A stretch of DNA of 49,110 nucleotides from Cruorifilaria tuberocauda (Eukaryota > Nematoda > Chromadorea > Rhabditida > Onchocercidae), in the NCBI GenBank assembly GCA_013365365.1, contig JABVXU010000404.1:1-49110 (forward strand). Direction: 5' to 3'. This document shows positions 35,165-47,282 of the stretch, piece by piece. A program made the position numbers and the translations under genes. The first letter of the stretch is position 1. Every line of letters begins with the position of its first letter. The notes below the pieces were generated by a model. The model was not told where the DNA came from, made no database searches, and worked only from the letters and a program-made list of their open reading frames with translations.

Positions 35165-35560
35165 TTGAGCTGAATTCTGTCCAATATTGTGGGCGATCTT
35201 CCATGAAAGTAACGAGATCGAAGGATGCAAGATTCAAGAGCCTCGGTTGTATTTAGGCCACTGCTGGCTTGCTGTACCAGGCAGATGACTAACTGTTACG
35301 TTTGGGTTGTACCTTAAACATTTATTACGACAGATTTTATAAGATACAATAACATAACATTAATATTAACAATTCGACAATATTGTGGAGAATTTCAGAT
35401 ATCAATAAGGAAAGGGAAAGTAGGGTCCAATTTACCCTTTAGTTGACCCAACGCACTTGTCGAAGCAAAGTTTTAGCAATGTCTTTGGCTTAGGATCTCC
35501 TTTATTCTGTGGGAGGACGGGTTATATACAGTTCACACGTTACAACAAAGAGAATTTAAT
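35165..35560. repeat. Higher-GC block with direct repeat, possible decayed element
   Basis: Compositionally distinct from the AT-rich flanks. The motif caatattgtgg occurs at about 35181 and again at about 35379. No ORF or terminal inverted repeats were identified. Confidence 0.3.
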
Positions 35561-35880
35561 CTGTACAAGTACAAAGCTTACTTTTACAGCTTATAGATTA
35601 AAATCGTAAAATTTTAGCTTACAATGTCAAATCAAAAACAAACGATTTTATAACTCTTCGGTTTTCCTCTCAATCCCAACGACAAACTCTATCAATGATT
35701 TAGTATTCAGCTTGAATAGAAATGGAAAGAAGATGTTGCAAATCAATCATTAAAATTAAAGTATCTGGATTGAAAGTATTTGTTCAAATTTGTTTTAAAT
35801 GTTAGAAACTAACTTACATGAATATCCGTTTACATTCAGTATACACTTCATAGCTTACTTATTTATCATTTTATTTTCAA

Positions 35881-35969
35881 TTTCTGATAAATGTCACGGA
35901 GTGTAATTAGTATTCGCTGCATTTTTTGTTTCATTTATTTCATCCGTCCATGTGATTGAAGCGATGTAA
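35881..35969 (+). repeat. Diverged duplicate, copy A, upstream of the 7TM gene
   Basis: This segment aligns with 36422-36504, sharing gagtgtaa-tagtatt-gctg and a gcgatgtaa end, with scattered substitutions and a small deletion. The reading frame that is open in copy B meets stops here. It is probably a relic of a duplicated receptor exon or a small old repeat. Confidence 0.6.
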
Positions 35970-36085
35970 TTTCTCGTCCTTTTTATTTTGTTTTTAGATT
36001 TCACTGAACTTAGTGTTTAACTTATAATATGTCACATATCAGTCCATTTCATCTCAAATAACAATACATTTAATTATCAGAAAAG

Positions 36086-39000
36086 ATGATTTTATTCATC
36101 TTGCTCGATGCTACAATTCCAAATCTCGTCATATTATTCGCAATTTGGAAAGTTGAAAATGTAAGCATAAAATGGTATACAATTAATTTGTTGGCGGCAT
36201 ATAGCATTGGTAATATTGGCGGTAATGTAGCGCTCGAATATGAAACAACGCTAAGATCGTACAATGGAATCTTATTCTTGCTGTAAGTAATGCTATATAT
36301 TACAAAAGAAATTTCAGAAAATTAAAAAACTAGAAAATTTTATAAAATGATGTTATCTTTATTAAATCAGTTATCATATATGCATGCATATACTGTATTT
36401 AAATATTCTGTATTTTCTTAGTTTCTGGGAAATTTTGCTGAGTGTAAATAGTATTTGCTGTAGTTTTTATTTATTTTATTCATTGTATGAATTAGGCGAT
36501 GTAAACAAATAATAGAATTAAATAATTAAATAATAGAATGCACGTAAGCATAATATTAAATTAACATTAAATTTTATTTTCTTAATTTTTTTAAATTTTA
36601 TTTTCTTAATTAATTTGAAAGACCAAAAAAAAATAATTTTGATAAATTTGGATATTAATATTAAAATTACTCGTTGTTTTACTTTTTTCTAGTACCGTAT
36701 CTGCGCATGAAAAAAGTGCTAGTCTGATATGAGTTTAAAATACTTCTTTAGTCTAAATATTTATCAAATTTACGAAAACAGAAAAATTTTACTTCAGATA
36801 TATTCTGATAGTGATTTTAATAATATTAATTACACATGAATATTAATGCAATTTTAAAGCTGTATTTAAAATATTCCAAATGGATTACTGTTTCTAAATT
36901 TTCCTGCTGTTTTTCATATTGTTTTATTTTTCAAATTCTTTTCATTACTTTGCTGTTTACCCTAAATTCGAATTCTAATAGTTTAAGTTATAGTTTTAGT
37001 TAATTTTAACCTCCTAAAGTTATTCAATATGTAATTGTTAAAAAAACTAAAAAATGGTACATATTATTCCATGATACATATATTTTATTTAAACTATTAT
37101 TTCATTTAAAGCTTATGAAGTCCAAAAAAGTATGAATAATAAGTGATCAAATACTATTTGATTCTAGTCAAAGGAAAATATATTGATAAACAATAAAATG
37201 TGCCATTATAACAAGTTTGATTTCATTTTTCACGCATATTAATCATCCTTAGGTGCATCAAACAATTTTTAGACATTCAAAACTTTTATCTTTAAAATAT
37301 TTAGCACAAAATTATGGAAATGAGAAATCATTCAGTAATACGATATTGATATAAACTATTGCCAAGTTGTTTGAATTAAATAATTCATTTTAACTATTTG
37401 ATACTTTTTTCAGCTGTTATTGGTTGACAATATACGTGAGAACTTTAGCATTTGCAGTGATACGATTGATAATATTCTTCTGTATCCTTGAAATATACAG
37501 CATTTATACTTTCAAAATTGAAGTTTTACAAGCTTTTTATAAAAGGTTAATGTTTCTCTTTTTACTACCTGTCATTTTTTTCATTATGTGATTTTTTTAA
37601 ATTAAACATCAGTTCATTTAAATAATTTTTCGCAATCATCTTAATTTAATATAGATTTTAAAAAACTATAACATTTTCGAAATTATTTGGAGTATCTACT
37701 TAAATATTGATAAAGTCATAATCGAAATTATTTCACTTTTGGCTCAATAAAAACTCCATTTAAAAAATCAATAAATGGACTGCTTCAAAAAAAAAGCATT
37801 TAACATAATTAAAATTTAAATTATTCCTTTTTTGACTACTTCAATAAAAAAAATTAATCAATAAATACAATTGCTCCTTTGCTTTTTTCCAAAATTTTTA
37901 ATTCATTTAGCAAATCACGAGTGATAACTTTTGTTCATTTATGTGCGCAATTAATATCAATTCCTGTCTCAAGTTTAATGGTTATTAGAAGTCCAGTAAT
38001 TATGACAACTGCCGCGATGATTTATTACATCATAAGCTCTGCTTTGTTTCTTAGTTCGATCCTAGTAATATGTGCTGTAAGTTATCTCTCTTTAATTATA
38101 ATTAAAGTAATCAATGTCATCAAAATTTCAAGTGCTGCTTTCTCTTTCATTAAAATTTTAATAATTAGATTAAAAAAATTAAAATTTTCTAGAATTAAAA
38201 TTAAAATTTTAACAGTGGAAAAAGTGATTAAAAATTTGTTAAATATTTTTTGTTATTACTTTCTTTACTTATATACTTTTTTAATTTCGTTTAATTAAAA
38301 GAAATTAATCAAAAATTAATCAAACAGAATTTAAATATTTACCTTTTTTCAGATAATTTCGGGGAAAAAAATTATTTTTGTTTATTTATATAAGCAAAAA
38401 TAAATGAATAAATGAAAAAGAAAATAAATGAAAACATGTAATAATTTTTTTTCTATTTTTATAATATTAGAGAAGAAAAATTCTCTAAAAAGGGTTTTAA
38501 AATTTTTAACAAAAAAAAGGAATTTTAATGTTACGTATACAAATAATAATTTATTTCCATTTTTTATTTACAGGCAATTTATATTGCTTATAGACATGAA
38601 TCATTCCGTAACAATCGACAGTTGAAAAAAGCGCTTGTGCCACTGATCTTTTACTTTTTACCGATTACACTTGTCGATGTTGGCACTGCAAGTAATTTTT
38701 TCCATTAACTTTTAAATTTTTAATATGGAAAATATTTAATAAAGTTCAATAGTTTTATACTAAATAGATTTTTTTTATAGATAAATGAAAATGCAACCAG
38801 AAGTTAGAATTTTTTTCCTCATTCGAAGCAGTCTGATTAGAATGATATATTTTGATCAATTATTTCGATGCAATGAAAATCTTATCAAATAGCTCATTTA
38901 TCAGTAATTGAATTTCGTTGTAAATTCTAAAAAGTACATGGACTTTTTGCTCCTTTCTAAATGAATTACTAATATTTCTCTGTTCACTTTTTAATTTTTA

Positions 39001-39447
39001 CAAATAAGTAAGTTAATAAGGAAAAGTTTTAAAAGTTAAAAGAAAAAGTTTTTGTTCAAACTTAACAAGAAAAATTATATTACAGTTGGCGCTGCCAGAT
39101 TTACCGTTGATTCCGATAGAAATTTTATGAATATTTTAATCGGAATAAGTGCTGTTCTCTTCAAGGCATGATTCAATCATCTTTTTTATTCATTCCGCTT
39201 TTTTTCTCTGGTATTTTAAATTAATTGTGTAAATTTAAATTTCAACGAATAATTTCAATTACAGATGCGTACAATAATTGTCGCATTATGTACAGTTGTC
39301 GTTTTGCCGCCATTCCGTAAAGCAGCACTTGACCTATTGGGTGTTAAACGTCAACAAATAATTACCGTAATACCAATGAATAACACTTACGTCAGTACTC
39401 AGAGAAAACGTGATAACTGTATAACTTGTATTGCTTGTGATTTGTAA
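36086..39447 (+). CDS. Seven-transmembrane chemoreceptor-like protein
   Basis: Six exons in phase (36086-36282, 37414-37545, 37911-38076, 38574-38691, 39086-39165, 39265-39447) give about 291 aa with seven hydrophobic spans: ILFILLDATIPNLVILFAIW; INLLAAYSIGNIGGNVALEY; RTLAFAVIRLIIFFCILEIY; FVHLCAQLISIPVSSLMVI; AAMIYYIISSALFLSSILVI; ALVPLIFYFLPITLVDVGTA; and a last one crossing exons 5 and 6 (ILIGISAVLFK / MRTIIVALCTVVVLPPF) followed by RKAALDLLG, a typical end of helix 7. Size, layout and basic third loop (NNRQLKKAL) fit nematode serpentine chemoreceptors, but the subfamily was not identified and there is little sequence ahead of helix 1, so a 5' exon may be missing. Exon 5 ends either at a GC donor (39166) or, shorter, at a GT donor (39154); both keep the frame. 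Confidence 0.72.
36422..36504 (+). repeat. Diverged duplicate, copy B, inside the first 7TM intron
   Basis: This is the partner of 35881-35969. It has a TTTTCTTAG acceptor before it, a GTAAAC donor at 36501 and an open hydrophobic frame (WEILLSVNSICCSFYLFYSL). Exon 1 can splice into it in phase, but its end phase does not fit exon 2, and the gene already has seven spans without it. Relic exon or alternative exon. Confidence 0.5.
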
Positions 39448-42001
39448 TATATGTTAATTATTCATATTTTAAATTAAATTAAATTTCTATTTTATAAAAT
39501 TAGATTTATTTTTATTTAAAATGTGAGTAAATTCAAATATAATTATTTCAGTAATTTTCTTTAGCTATCAATTTTTCTTCATCACTAATTTTGTATTACT
39601 TGTTAATTATTGTTTTTATTATTACCACTAACTAATACCAATAATTTTTCTTGCATAACTTCCCTTGTGAAATTTTGCTAATACAGTTCACCCATACATC
39701 TAAAGGTGAAAAAAATTGATAACTTTTCTGGACTACCAGAATATTTGCATTCGGAAGAGTAATTATAACCTTAAAATAAAGTACAAAATTCATAAATGAT
39801 GAGCAGTAGCAATATTAGTTATCAATTTGTAATTACTATTCTAATTTAATTACACACTGGAAAGAAATTGTTGCATTGAAAATACAATAAAAAATACTGA
39901 TAGAACTAAAAGTATCATGAAAATAATTAATGATAGCAAATAAATGAAGAAAATATAATAGAAAACTGAAATTGTAATTAGTAGAGTGTTGCTAATTGTC
40001 AATTTGCAACTTTTGGTTTAATCCTAATTACTTATGCAATAATTTATGTTTTCGTGTTTTTAAATTTGTTAAGGCTTTGCGAAAAGAAATCTTATTGATT
40101 CACAATTATTGCATGTTTTCAATGTTTACGCAAATAACAAACAATGTATCGTTTTTTTCTTTCATCTTAATGAAAAGAGAAAAATCAGTTTGAAATGAAA
40201 TCTTAAAAAAAATGAAATTTAAAAAATGATAGGAATTTTTTTTTGGTTTTTATGGAAGAGCTTTTTTTCGCATTTTTTGGCTCTTTCTCTTGTTTCTTCT
40301 TTGTAAATTTTTTTCCATTTAGTAATTGGAATCTAACAATTTCTAAATTTTTTCTGTTTAAAAAATTCGAATTTTCGATAGTCTGAAATCAAAAAATTTT
40401 GATTCTTTCGAATAATTCATTTCACTGAAAACATTTTGTATAATAAAGCTAAATGAAAAAAAATGGATGATTTTTTTTGCAAGTAAAGATTAGAAATTAA
40501 AGTTTTTCTCCTTGGATTTTAATCCAGCACTTTTCCTGCTATCTAAAATCAAATAAGTATTAAAGTATGACTGGAGAGCATTTAAGACATCTTTCTCCTC
40601 TTTTTAATTTCCTTTCGTCTAATATTTACTTTATGTTTTATCACTTCCTGTAATTTTTGTAGCATTAAAGAAAATATAATTGGATTTAATTAACTGTTGA
40701 TTAAAAAAACTGAATTCTTTGCTAAAAAATAAATAATTTTATGAATAGATGTTGTTATTTTTTTCTTTATAACAAAATTTTTTGTTTATTTGTATTGAAC
40801 GTATGTCATTCAATTCCATGAAATTATATTTGCTAAATTGTAAGAAAGGAGTAAACTAAATTTTCTCTGAAATGCTCGGCATGCACAAATGACGTGAATG
40901 ACGCCAAAGTGATGCAAAATAGGTTCATTTCGCGTTTTGTCGTGAAATATTTGTAGTAAATAAATGTAAACAATGTGTATTTAAGGGGAGTTTGATGTAT
41001 AAAATCTAAAACGATAGAATAATTCTTATCGCTTATAGAACGAATTGATGAAATGACATTCGAAACAATTCGACAAAAATATTAATGTTAAAGTTTGAAA
41101 TAATTTTCGATCGAAAGAATGCATGAAATTATGTTACTGTAAACAATGCTCGAATAGATAAAAGAAAAAATTCGCTATCAAGTATCGAAATAATTTCCAT
41201 TTTTCAATTAAAAAATTCCTAAAAATTATTTAACTGTAAATAAAAGAAATATATTGATAAAATAACTTTAGCTAATGTTGCTTTTAACTTTTAATCAAAT
41301 AACTTACAAAATACACAATATTTAATTTCTTCGAATGATTGATTGGAACAATATTGAGTGAAATTTATCACTTAATTTTTATCCAATTAAATAAATTAGA
41401 AAATGTAAATATAAATTCTTACCGAATCAGCTAAACAGCTAATAAATAAGCATTTATCAGTGAATTTGATAAGGAAAATGTTATGCACAAAATGATTCCT
41501 TTTTTCTGCTCTGATAATATTTTTTATCAATTTTGACAAACATTTGTTCGTTATATTTTTGCAGTAAAATTTGAAAAAAAATGCTTTTCTATCCAAAAAA
41601 ATAAGTAATATTTACATTAAATGAATTGAATAATAATTTATATTAAATAAAACAGTAACTTCTGATTTTAATTACTGCTGAATACAAATTATAGTAGAAA
41701 AGTTTTATTCAAAGAAAGAATTTCTTTTAAATGCGAAAATATATAAATTTCTTATTGATAATCATTGAAATTGGATTGAACACTTCGAATCTAATTATAA
41801 GTAATTATAATAAAAAATTGATGGAAATTTTTAAATCATTCAATTCAATTTTGACATTTTCTATTGAGTAAATTAGAAGGGATTGAAAGAAGTTCGAGAA
41901 ATAAATACTGCAATGTTTAAAAAGAAAATCAAATATTTGTGAGTATTATTTTTTCACTGGATTTTATTGTAAGAAACATTAGAAACGACAAGAGGAAGAA
42001 C

Positions 42002-42108
42002 GGCATGAACAATAACAATAACAACTGTTTACATCAGCGATGTAAACAATAATACAAGAACAGCAACAACAACAGCAACAGTGTCGACAACAATAACAGA
42101 TCATTGCT
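42002..42108. repeat. Imperfect AAC/CAA trinucleotide tract
   Basis: Runs of aacaataacaataac and agcaacaacaacagcaac surround the 10-bp palindrome at 42026-42048. It is simple-sequence DNA without an open coding context. Confidence 0.6.
42026..42048. repeat. 10-bp inverted repeat with forkhead cores
   Basis: Arms TGTTTACATC (42026-42035) and GATGTAAACA (42039-42048) are exact reverse complements with a three-base spacer, placing two forkhead core sites head to head. Confidence 0.7.
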
Positions 42109-43812
42109 TGCTTTTTGTATTCAACAAAATTAATTAGCTGCGTTTACCTAAGAAGAAATTTCTTTCTGCTTATGTTATTGTCACTATTTGTTAATCTTTG
42201 ATTTAAAAAATTCTTTCAATTCGAAATTAAGCTATAGTGAGAGCCTGAAGAAATTAATGGGTTAATTAATATAACCTTCTCTTTGTGCTTTAGCCAAAAA
42301 GTGACAACGATAACAATTGATTAAATAGTGTTAAAAGTTAGATAAATTGGTTTTTGGAATTTACTAAAATTACGTGCTAATTTCTAATTGCGTTTCATTT
42401 CTGTTTTTCTTTCTTCCATAGATGCAAAGAATAGTTAATAAGTGAACTCATTTCTTTTCCATATTCAATGGGGCTAACGTGTTGTTAAGAAAACGATGAG
42501 ATTGTTTACTTATTCATTGAAGTAAAACTTTTTCATAACAAACAGAAAAATTATAAGAAAAAAAGAAAGAGAAAAAAATTATTTTTTTCTATTAATAGTC
42601 AAAAAAAAAATAAAAAAAAAATTTTCTTTAAATGCTATAAAATTTCAAGAATTATTCGTTGGTGAATTTGGTATGCATTGAAAAATAATTAGTAATATTT
42701 TTCAGAAAATTATAGCGTTTTTTTCTTTTTAAATTTTTAATAACAAAGCTTTTGCTATCATCAAAGGGAATTGAGCAGAAGAAAGAAAAGAAGAAAGTAA
42801 AATTTTAGAAGAACAATTCCTCGCCTTGATAATAACAAGCAGAAAGGAAAAGCAAAAATTTCCGACATCCGGAAAATTTTTATCATTCCTTGCTAGGAAA
42901 AGGAATAAAATTCGAATTATTAAGTTTTGAATTGAGATTAATTTTAGTGAAAAGTGAAATTTGACAATAAAACGGAAATTTCGTGCTGAATTGTATTCAA
43001 ATGCAAAATGTATGGAAAGAAATTGTAAGAAAAAAAATAGTAAATTAATTAGAGTTCAAAAAAATTTTTGATTTTTCGATTTCAAATTTTTTTATTTCGA
43101 CGAAAAAAATTAATAACTGTAATGATTTGTTGTTTTTTAAACTGATAAAATATTGATTATTCTTTCCACTCATATCATTTTGTCTTGCATTTCCTTCCTA
43201 TTTGCTTCTCCAGAAATTCAAATTTTATTTTCTAACATTCCTCTATCTTTAAAACTTAAATTATTTTTTTACTAATTTCTTACCAATAGAAATAAAATAT
43301 CAATTTTTGTTATTTGAGGACAATTAGTTCTATTTTTCGTACTATTCGCAAAATAATACTAAAATTAACAAAATATAATTAAAATTACAAAATAATATCT
43401 AAAAAATTCTACAAAAATATTGTGTTATCAATAGTTTTTTGTTAAATTATATAAGAGTAAATTTTACCGATAATAATTAAACAAAACGTGTTTTACGCCA
43501 CGTTGAGAATTTAATTCTGAAAATTAAAAAGCAAATTTAAGAAAAAAAACATTGTCTTTTTCGGCCACGTGTATTGCATACATGAATATACGTTGAGTTC
43601 TAATTAAAACAAACAAATTAACAAATGATTGATGCAGCTGATTGGAAATAATTCAACAAATTTTCGCTTTCTTCTTTTCTCTTTCTTTTGTCTTTCAGCT
43701 TTTTCTCTCATCCATTGTGGAAATTACGTCGGCGCAATATGTACGTGTCAGTTGGTTCAGTATTACTTAACAACCTTCTTGAAATGACGTAGTAATTTTA
43801 TTAAAATGAATA

Positions 43813-43917
43813 CGTGTATGTGTGTACATGTGTGTGCTTGTTATGCGTGTGTAAGTGTGTATGTGTATGTGTATGTGCGTGTGTGTATGTGTACGTGTGT
43901 ATGTGTGTGTATGTATA
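43813..43917. repeat. TG-rich microsatellite
   Basis: About 100 bases of imperfect (TG)n with ta and cg interruptions (tgtgtgtacatgtgtgtg). It can be read as a Cys/Val-rich ORF, which is an artefact of the repeat. Confidence 0.85.
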
Positions 43918-46900
43918 TTCTCGAGAATTTACGCAGTTTACTAGAAGTTTGAAGTTGTGTTTGCTTGTTCATAAAATCCTCAAGAAAATATTTTGAAATC
44001 TGAACAAGAATTTCGACCAAAGAAATTTGAAAGATTGATAGGAAAAGAATGTATTTTCGTTTTTCGATCCTATGTTCTTCACTTTTTTATTTGCGAACAA
44101 TTCCAACTTTAAACCTGTTGCCTTCCAATTTTCACTTTTTTCCTGCTTTTTTCCATAAATTTTTTCTATGAGAAAATTAAAGGAAGAAAGCTAAACAACT
44201 AATTTCAAATTACTAACTTTACTTTGAAATACAAGCTATTGTAGGGAATATTTGCTTAAAAGAAAGTGAAATTACAAAAAAGCTTGAAAATATATTATTG
44301 CTAAAATGATCAAGATCAGATCTTCAAAGTGTGTTTATATTCTAAGAGCAAATATTGATGACATGCTTGAAAATCATAATTATGTTATGGTTTGCTTACA
44401 TTCCTGATTACTGCTCCTCATATTACTCATACCAAAAAAGCGTTTCTAATTTCAATTACTTGTAATATTGATTCTCTCAAGATATACGACATTGATTATA
44501 CTAAGATTGGCATATATCATTTGAAATTACCATTGAAATTAACGGCTATATTAATGGAAGATGAGAAATAATAGTGCGGCTATTTCTATCCTATTCCTAT
44601 TTTCCTTTTCAAATATCACGAAAATTTTGTTGATATTGCTTTTTTTTCTAATACTATCGTAAAATTATCACGACAATCAGTTACGTAATCACGATCTATC
44701 ACTGGAAAGCCTCTAAAAAGAACAAATCAAAAAAATGCTATCATTCATTTTTCCAATTTCATTTAATACCCTTTTGAATGGTTTTGCTTTTAAACTATCA
44801 CTCTTTTCTGTCGCCATTTCCGTGAATTTATTTCAATCTTTTTAAATTTACTAAATATTCATCCATTCATTTGAAAATGGAACGGAAAATTTTCTTTAAT
44901 TTCAATGTAGATACAATGTAGAAATAACAATATAATCATAAATTTCTACTAGCTTATTTTAATAACTTAAAATTTGTTCATTTATTATGAAAATTTCAAT
45001 TTTAATGAATAGAGATATTTATAATATCTGATGTATCAATCGTAAGCTTATTTGTTGCAAATCTTTGATTAAATTTTATGATAACTAATTTAACGGATTC
45101 ATGTCTTAATTTGAGTGATTTCTACCTGAAATTGCATTTTAAATAATTTAATTTTTTCTTGCTAATTTTTAATAAAAGTTGCAAAACTCTTATCTTTCTA
45201 ATTCACATTTTAAAGCATAAAATTTTTTGTTATCGAAAAATTTTTAAATTCTTATAGAAATAATCATTCGTCTGATCACGATTATTTTGCATTCACAAAG
45301 CAAAAAAAGTTCAGTCGAAAATCTTAGCATTTTTGTTTTAAGCATAATTCATTTCGTAAATGTAATCAAACGAATTTTATTTACATTAAGCAATGCAAAA
45401 GAAAAATCTCAAAACTTTTTCGATTCAATTTCAAATTTCAATTTTGAGCGTTTTTAGAAATTTTCTTTTTAAAATTTTATAAAATGAAAATAACAAATGA
45501 ATTGCAGGCGTGAAATGAGAAATGAGAAAGAAATTGAAGGCTAAAATAATTGAGAGCCAAAATGTAATCATTCATGCGTGTAAAAGCATTTCGATATTTC
45601 TCTTTTTTTTCTGCTATTTTTCCATGACCGTTGCTAGGAAAGATTTCTATTGAGAAGCTTTGAAAGTTGAGTGACTGCTTAATGATATAATATAGTTTTA
45701 ATATATCGATTTTAATATATTTTCAAATTGGTAAGTTAAATTCAATTTATCGGCCTAAATTTAATTTTCGATAATATGAAAAAAGAATGGCAAAATGTTG
45801 CTAAATTTTTCCTTTTTCAAATATTTTCAATTTTGTAGAATAATAAAATTATTTACTCTGGAAATACTTTCTATGCCATTCTTCCCGATTGTAACTGTTA
45901 CTAAACATTTATTAATATGTTACAATCATAAAGTAACCGTAAATTGTAATTGCAATATTTTTTGCAAAGTTTTTCACCTAACAACATTCAATCAATAATC
46001 ATTGAAATACCAATAATTTTATTGTTAATTTAATTTTCAATATAAAAGAAAACTGTTCATTTAAAATCTTTGTAAATAATCATTAATTAATGATAAACCT
46101 CCGGTATAAAAATGCATTTTGTAAAATAAAAAAAAAGATTTCTGTAAAAAATAAAACAAAAGAGTGTGATTCAAAAGTTTTTTGATTTAAATTTTTACTA
46201 TTTACTAAAAATTTACAAGCGTTTCAAGATTTAAATAATCATATTCGCATATTCACGATTACTAATACGATTGCTAATAATATTAGCCTAAAATGTTCCC
46301 ATACATATAAATATGTCGGAAATGAAATAGTAATTGAAAGATAAGGAAAGGGAAAGAACTTTCGAGAACGAAGAATGAGATGAATGGGATTGGATTTCGA
46401 TGATAATGAAGTTTCAGATAGTTTTTTGAGCGGATCGTCATCTCCCATATTTTCTCCTTCTCCCTCTTTTTCCTTAATCAGTTACTCAAATCTTTCAGAT
46501 ATTATTTCTTTTTCAATCTCTGATTTTTTTAAATCTTTTTCCGATTCATAAACACATAATTGACACATAATTGCTTTTTAATCTTTTAATATTATCTTTC
46601 GATCGATAATATTTACTATATTTTGCTTGAATTTCAAATTTGAAATTGTTAAAATTTCAAAATACTCAATTTTCATTTCTTTGTTACCTTTTTAATGTTT
46701 TTAACCAAATCTAATAGCGATATTTTCATTTATGGAAAAAAATTCCTTACTAATACTAGTTTTATCCTTCGTAAACAAAAAATTGAGTGCTCAGTAAGTA
46801 AATTCAATTTATTATCAATTCAATCTTCATTTGTATCAATTTTCCTCAGCAGAAAATAAAATTTTGTTTATTTAAACAATGAATCATTGACCAATTCCAT

Positions 46901-47087
46901 TCTGATATGTAAAGTATGTTTGTGAGTAATATTACAGAATCTTAGAATTAAATTTTAACAGTTTTTTTTTTCGAAATTTATTTTCAGTTATTGAATTTAT
47001 TATCGAGACAAAAAAAGAAGAAAAACAATCGTCGTTACGAAAAGTTCAAAGTTAATTCAACTTTTTTTTTCAAATTCGCAATGCTCG

Positions 47088-47282
47088 ATGAATACAGTTC
47101 ATGAATTTTTCCGTCGAATTTTACCAAATCGATTGAATGTTAATCGAGATGATTTCTCATTTGAGCTTCTTCGTAGTGCTTCTGTTCAACAGCTAAAAAA
47201 GTGCAATAATCCTAGGCAACAGCTAATATGGCCAAGACCAACCAGTAGTCACGAACATTTCCATATCAACACGATAAAATTG
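47088..47282 (+). CDS. Probable first coding exon of a gene leaving the window
   Basis: ATG at 47088 opens 65 codons ending in phase at a strong GTAAGT donor (47283). The peptide is balanced in composition and reads like real protein (MNTVHEFFRRILPNRLNVNR, FELLRSASVQQLKKCNNPRQ, IWPRPTSSHEHFHI), unlike the Phe/Leu/Ile/Lys-rich noise ORFs nearby. An out-of-frame ATG lies eight bases upstream (47080). No following exon is recognised before the window ends, so the first intron exceeds 1.8 kb. I do not recognise the family. Confidence 0.55.

Larger units (their letters stand above)
32046..36085. other. Intergenic region with repeat-like blocks
   Basis: No gene is supported over about 4 kb. It holds a 12-bp stem-loop (32446-32489) inside a block of higher GC content (about 32320-32830) with TATAAATA and AATAAA. 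A second higher-GC block with a short direct repeat lies at about 35165-35560, and a decayed copy of a segment near the 7TM gene at 35881-35969. Short ORFs at 33172, 33659 and 34022 have no motif. Confidence 0.45.
40966..42509. promoter_or_regulatory. Cluster of forkhead-type GTAAACAA motifs
   Basis: The octamer GTAAACAA (DAF-16/FOXO-type element) or its complement TTGTTTAC occurs at 40966-40973, 41139-41146, 42042-42049 and 42502-42509. The third copy is one arm of a perfect palindrome. Clustering suggests an enhancer; binding is not shown. Confidence 0.35.
39448..47087. other. Long gene-poor AT-rich region with repeats and motif cluster
   Basis: About 7.6 kb without a supportable gene. ORFs of 60-70 codons occur but are AT-rich, without motifs or splice context. 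Present are a GTAAACAA cluster (40966-42509), a CAA-rich tract at 42002-42108 and a TG-rich microsatellite at 43813-43917. It probably holds the 7TM 3' UTR and distant promoter sequence of the gene starting at 47088. Confidence 0.5.

Noticed and set aside
38077..38298. Extension of a 7TM exon into a long Ile/Lys-rich ORF
   Set aside because: It runs through a good GTAAGT donor into AT-rich intron sequence.
43814..43996. Cys/Val-rich 60-codon ORF
   Set aside because: Direct translation of the TG microsatellite.
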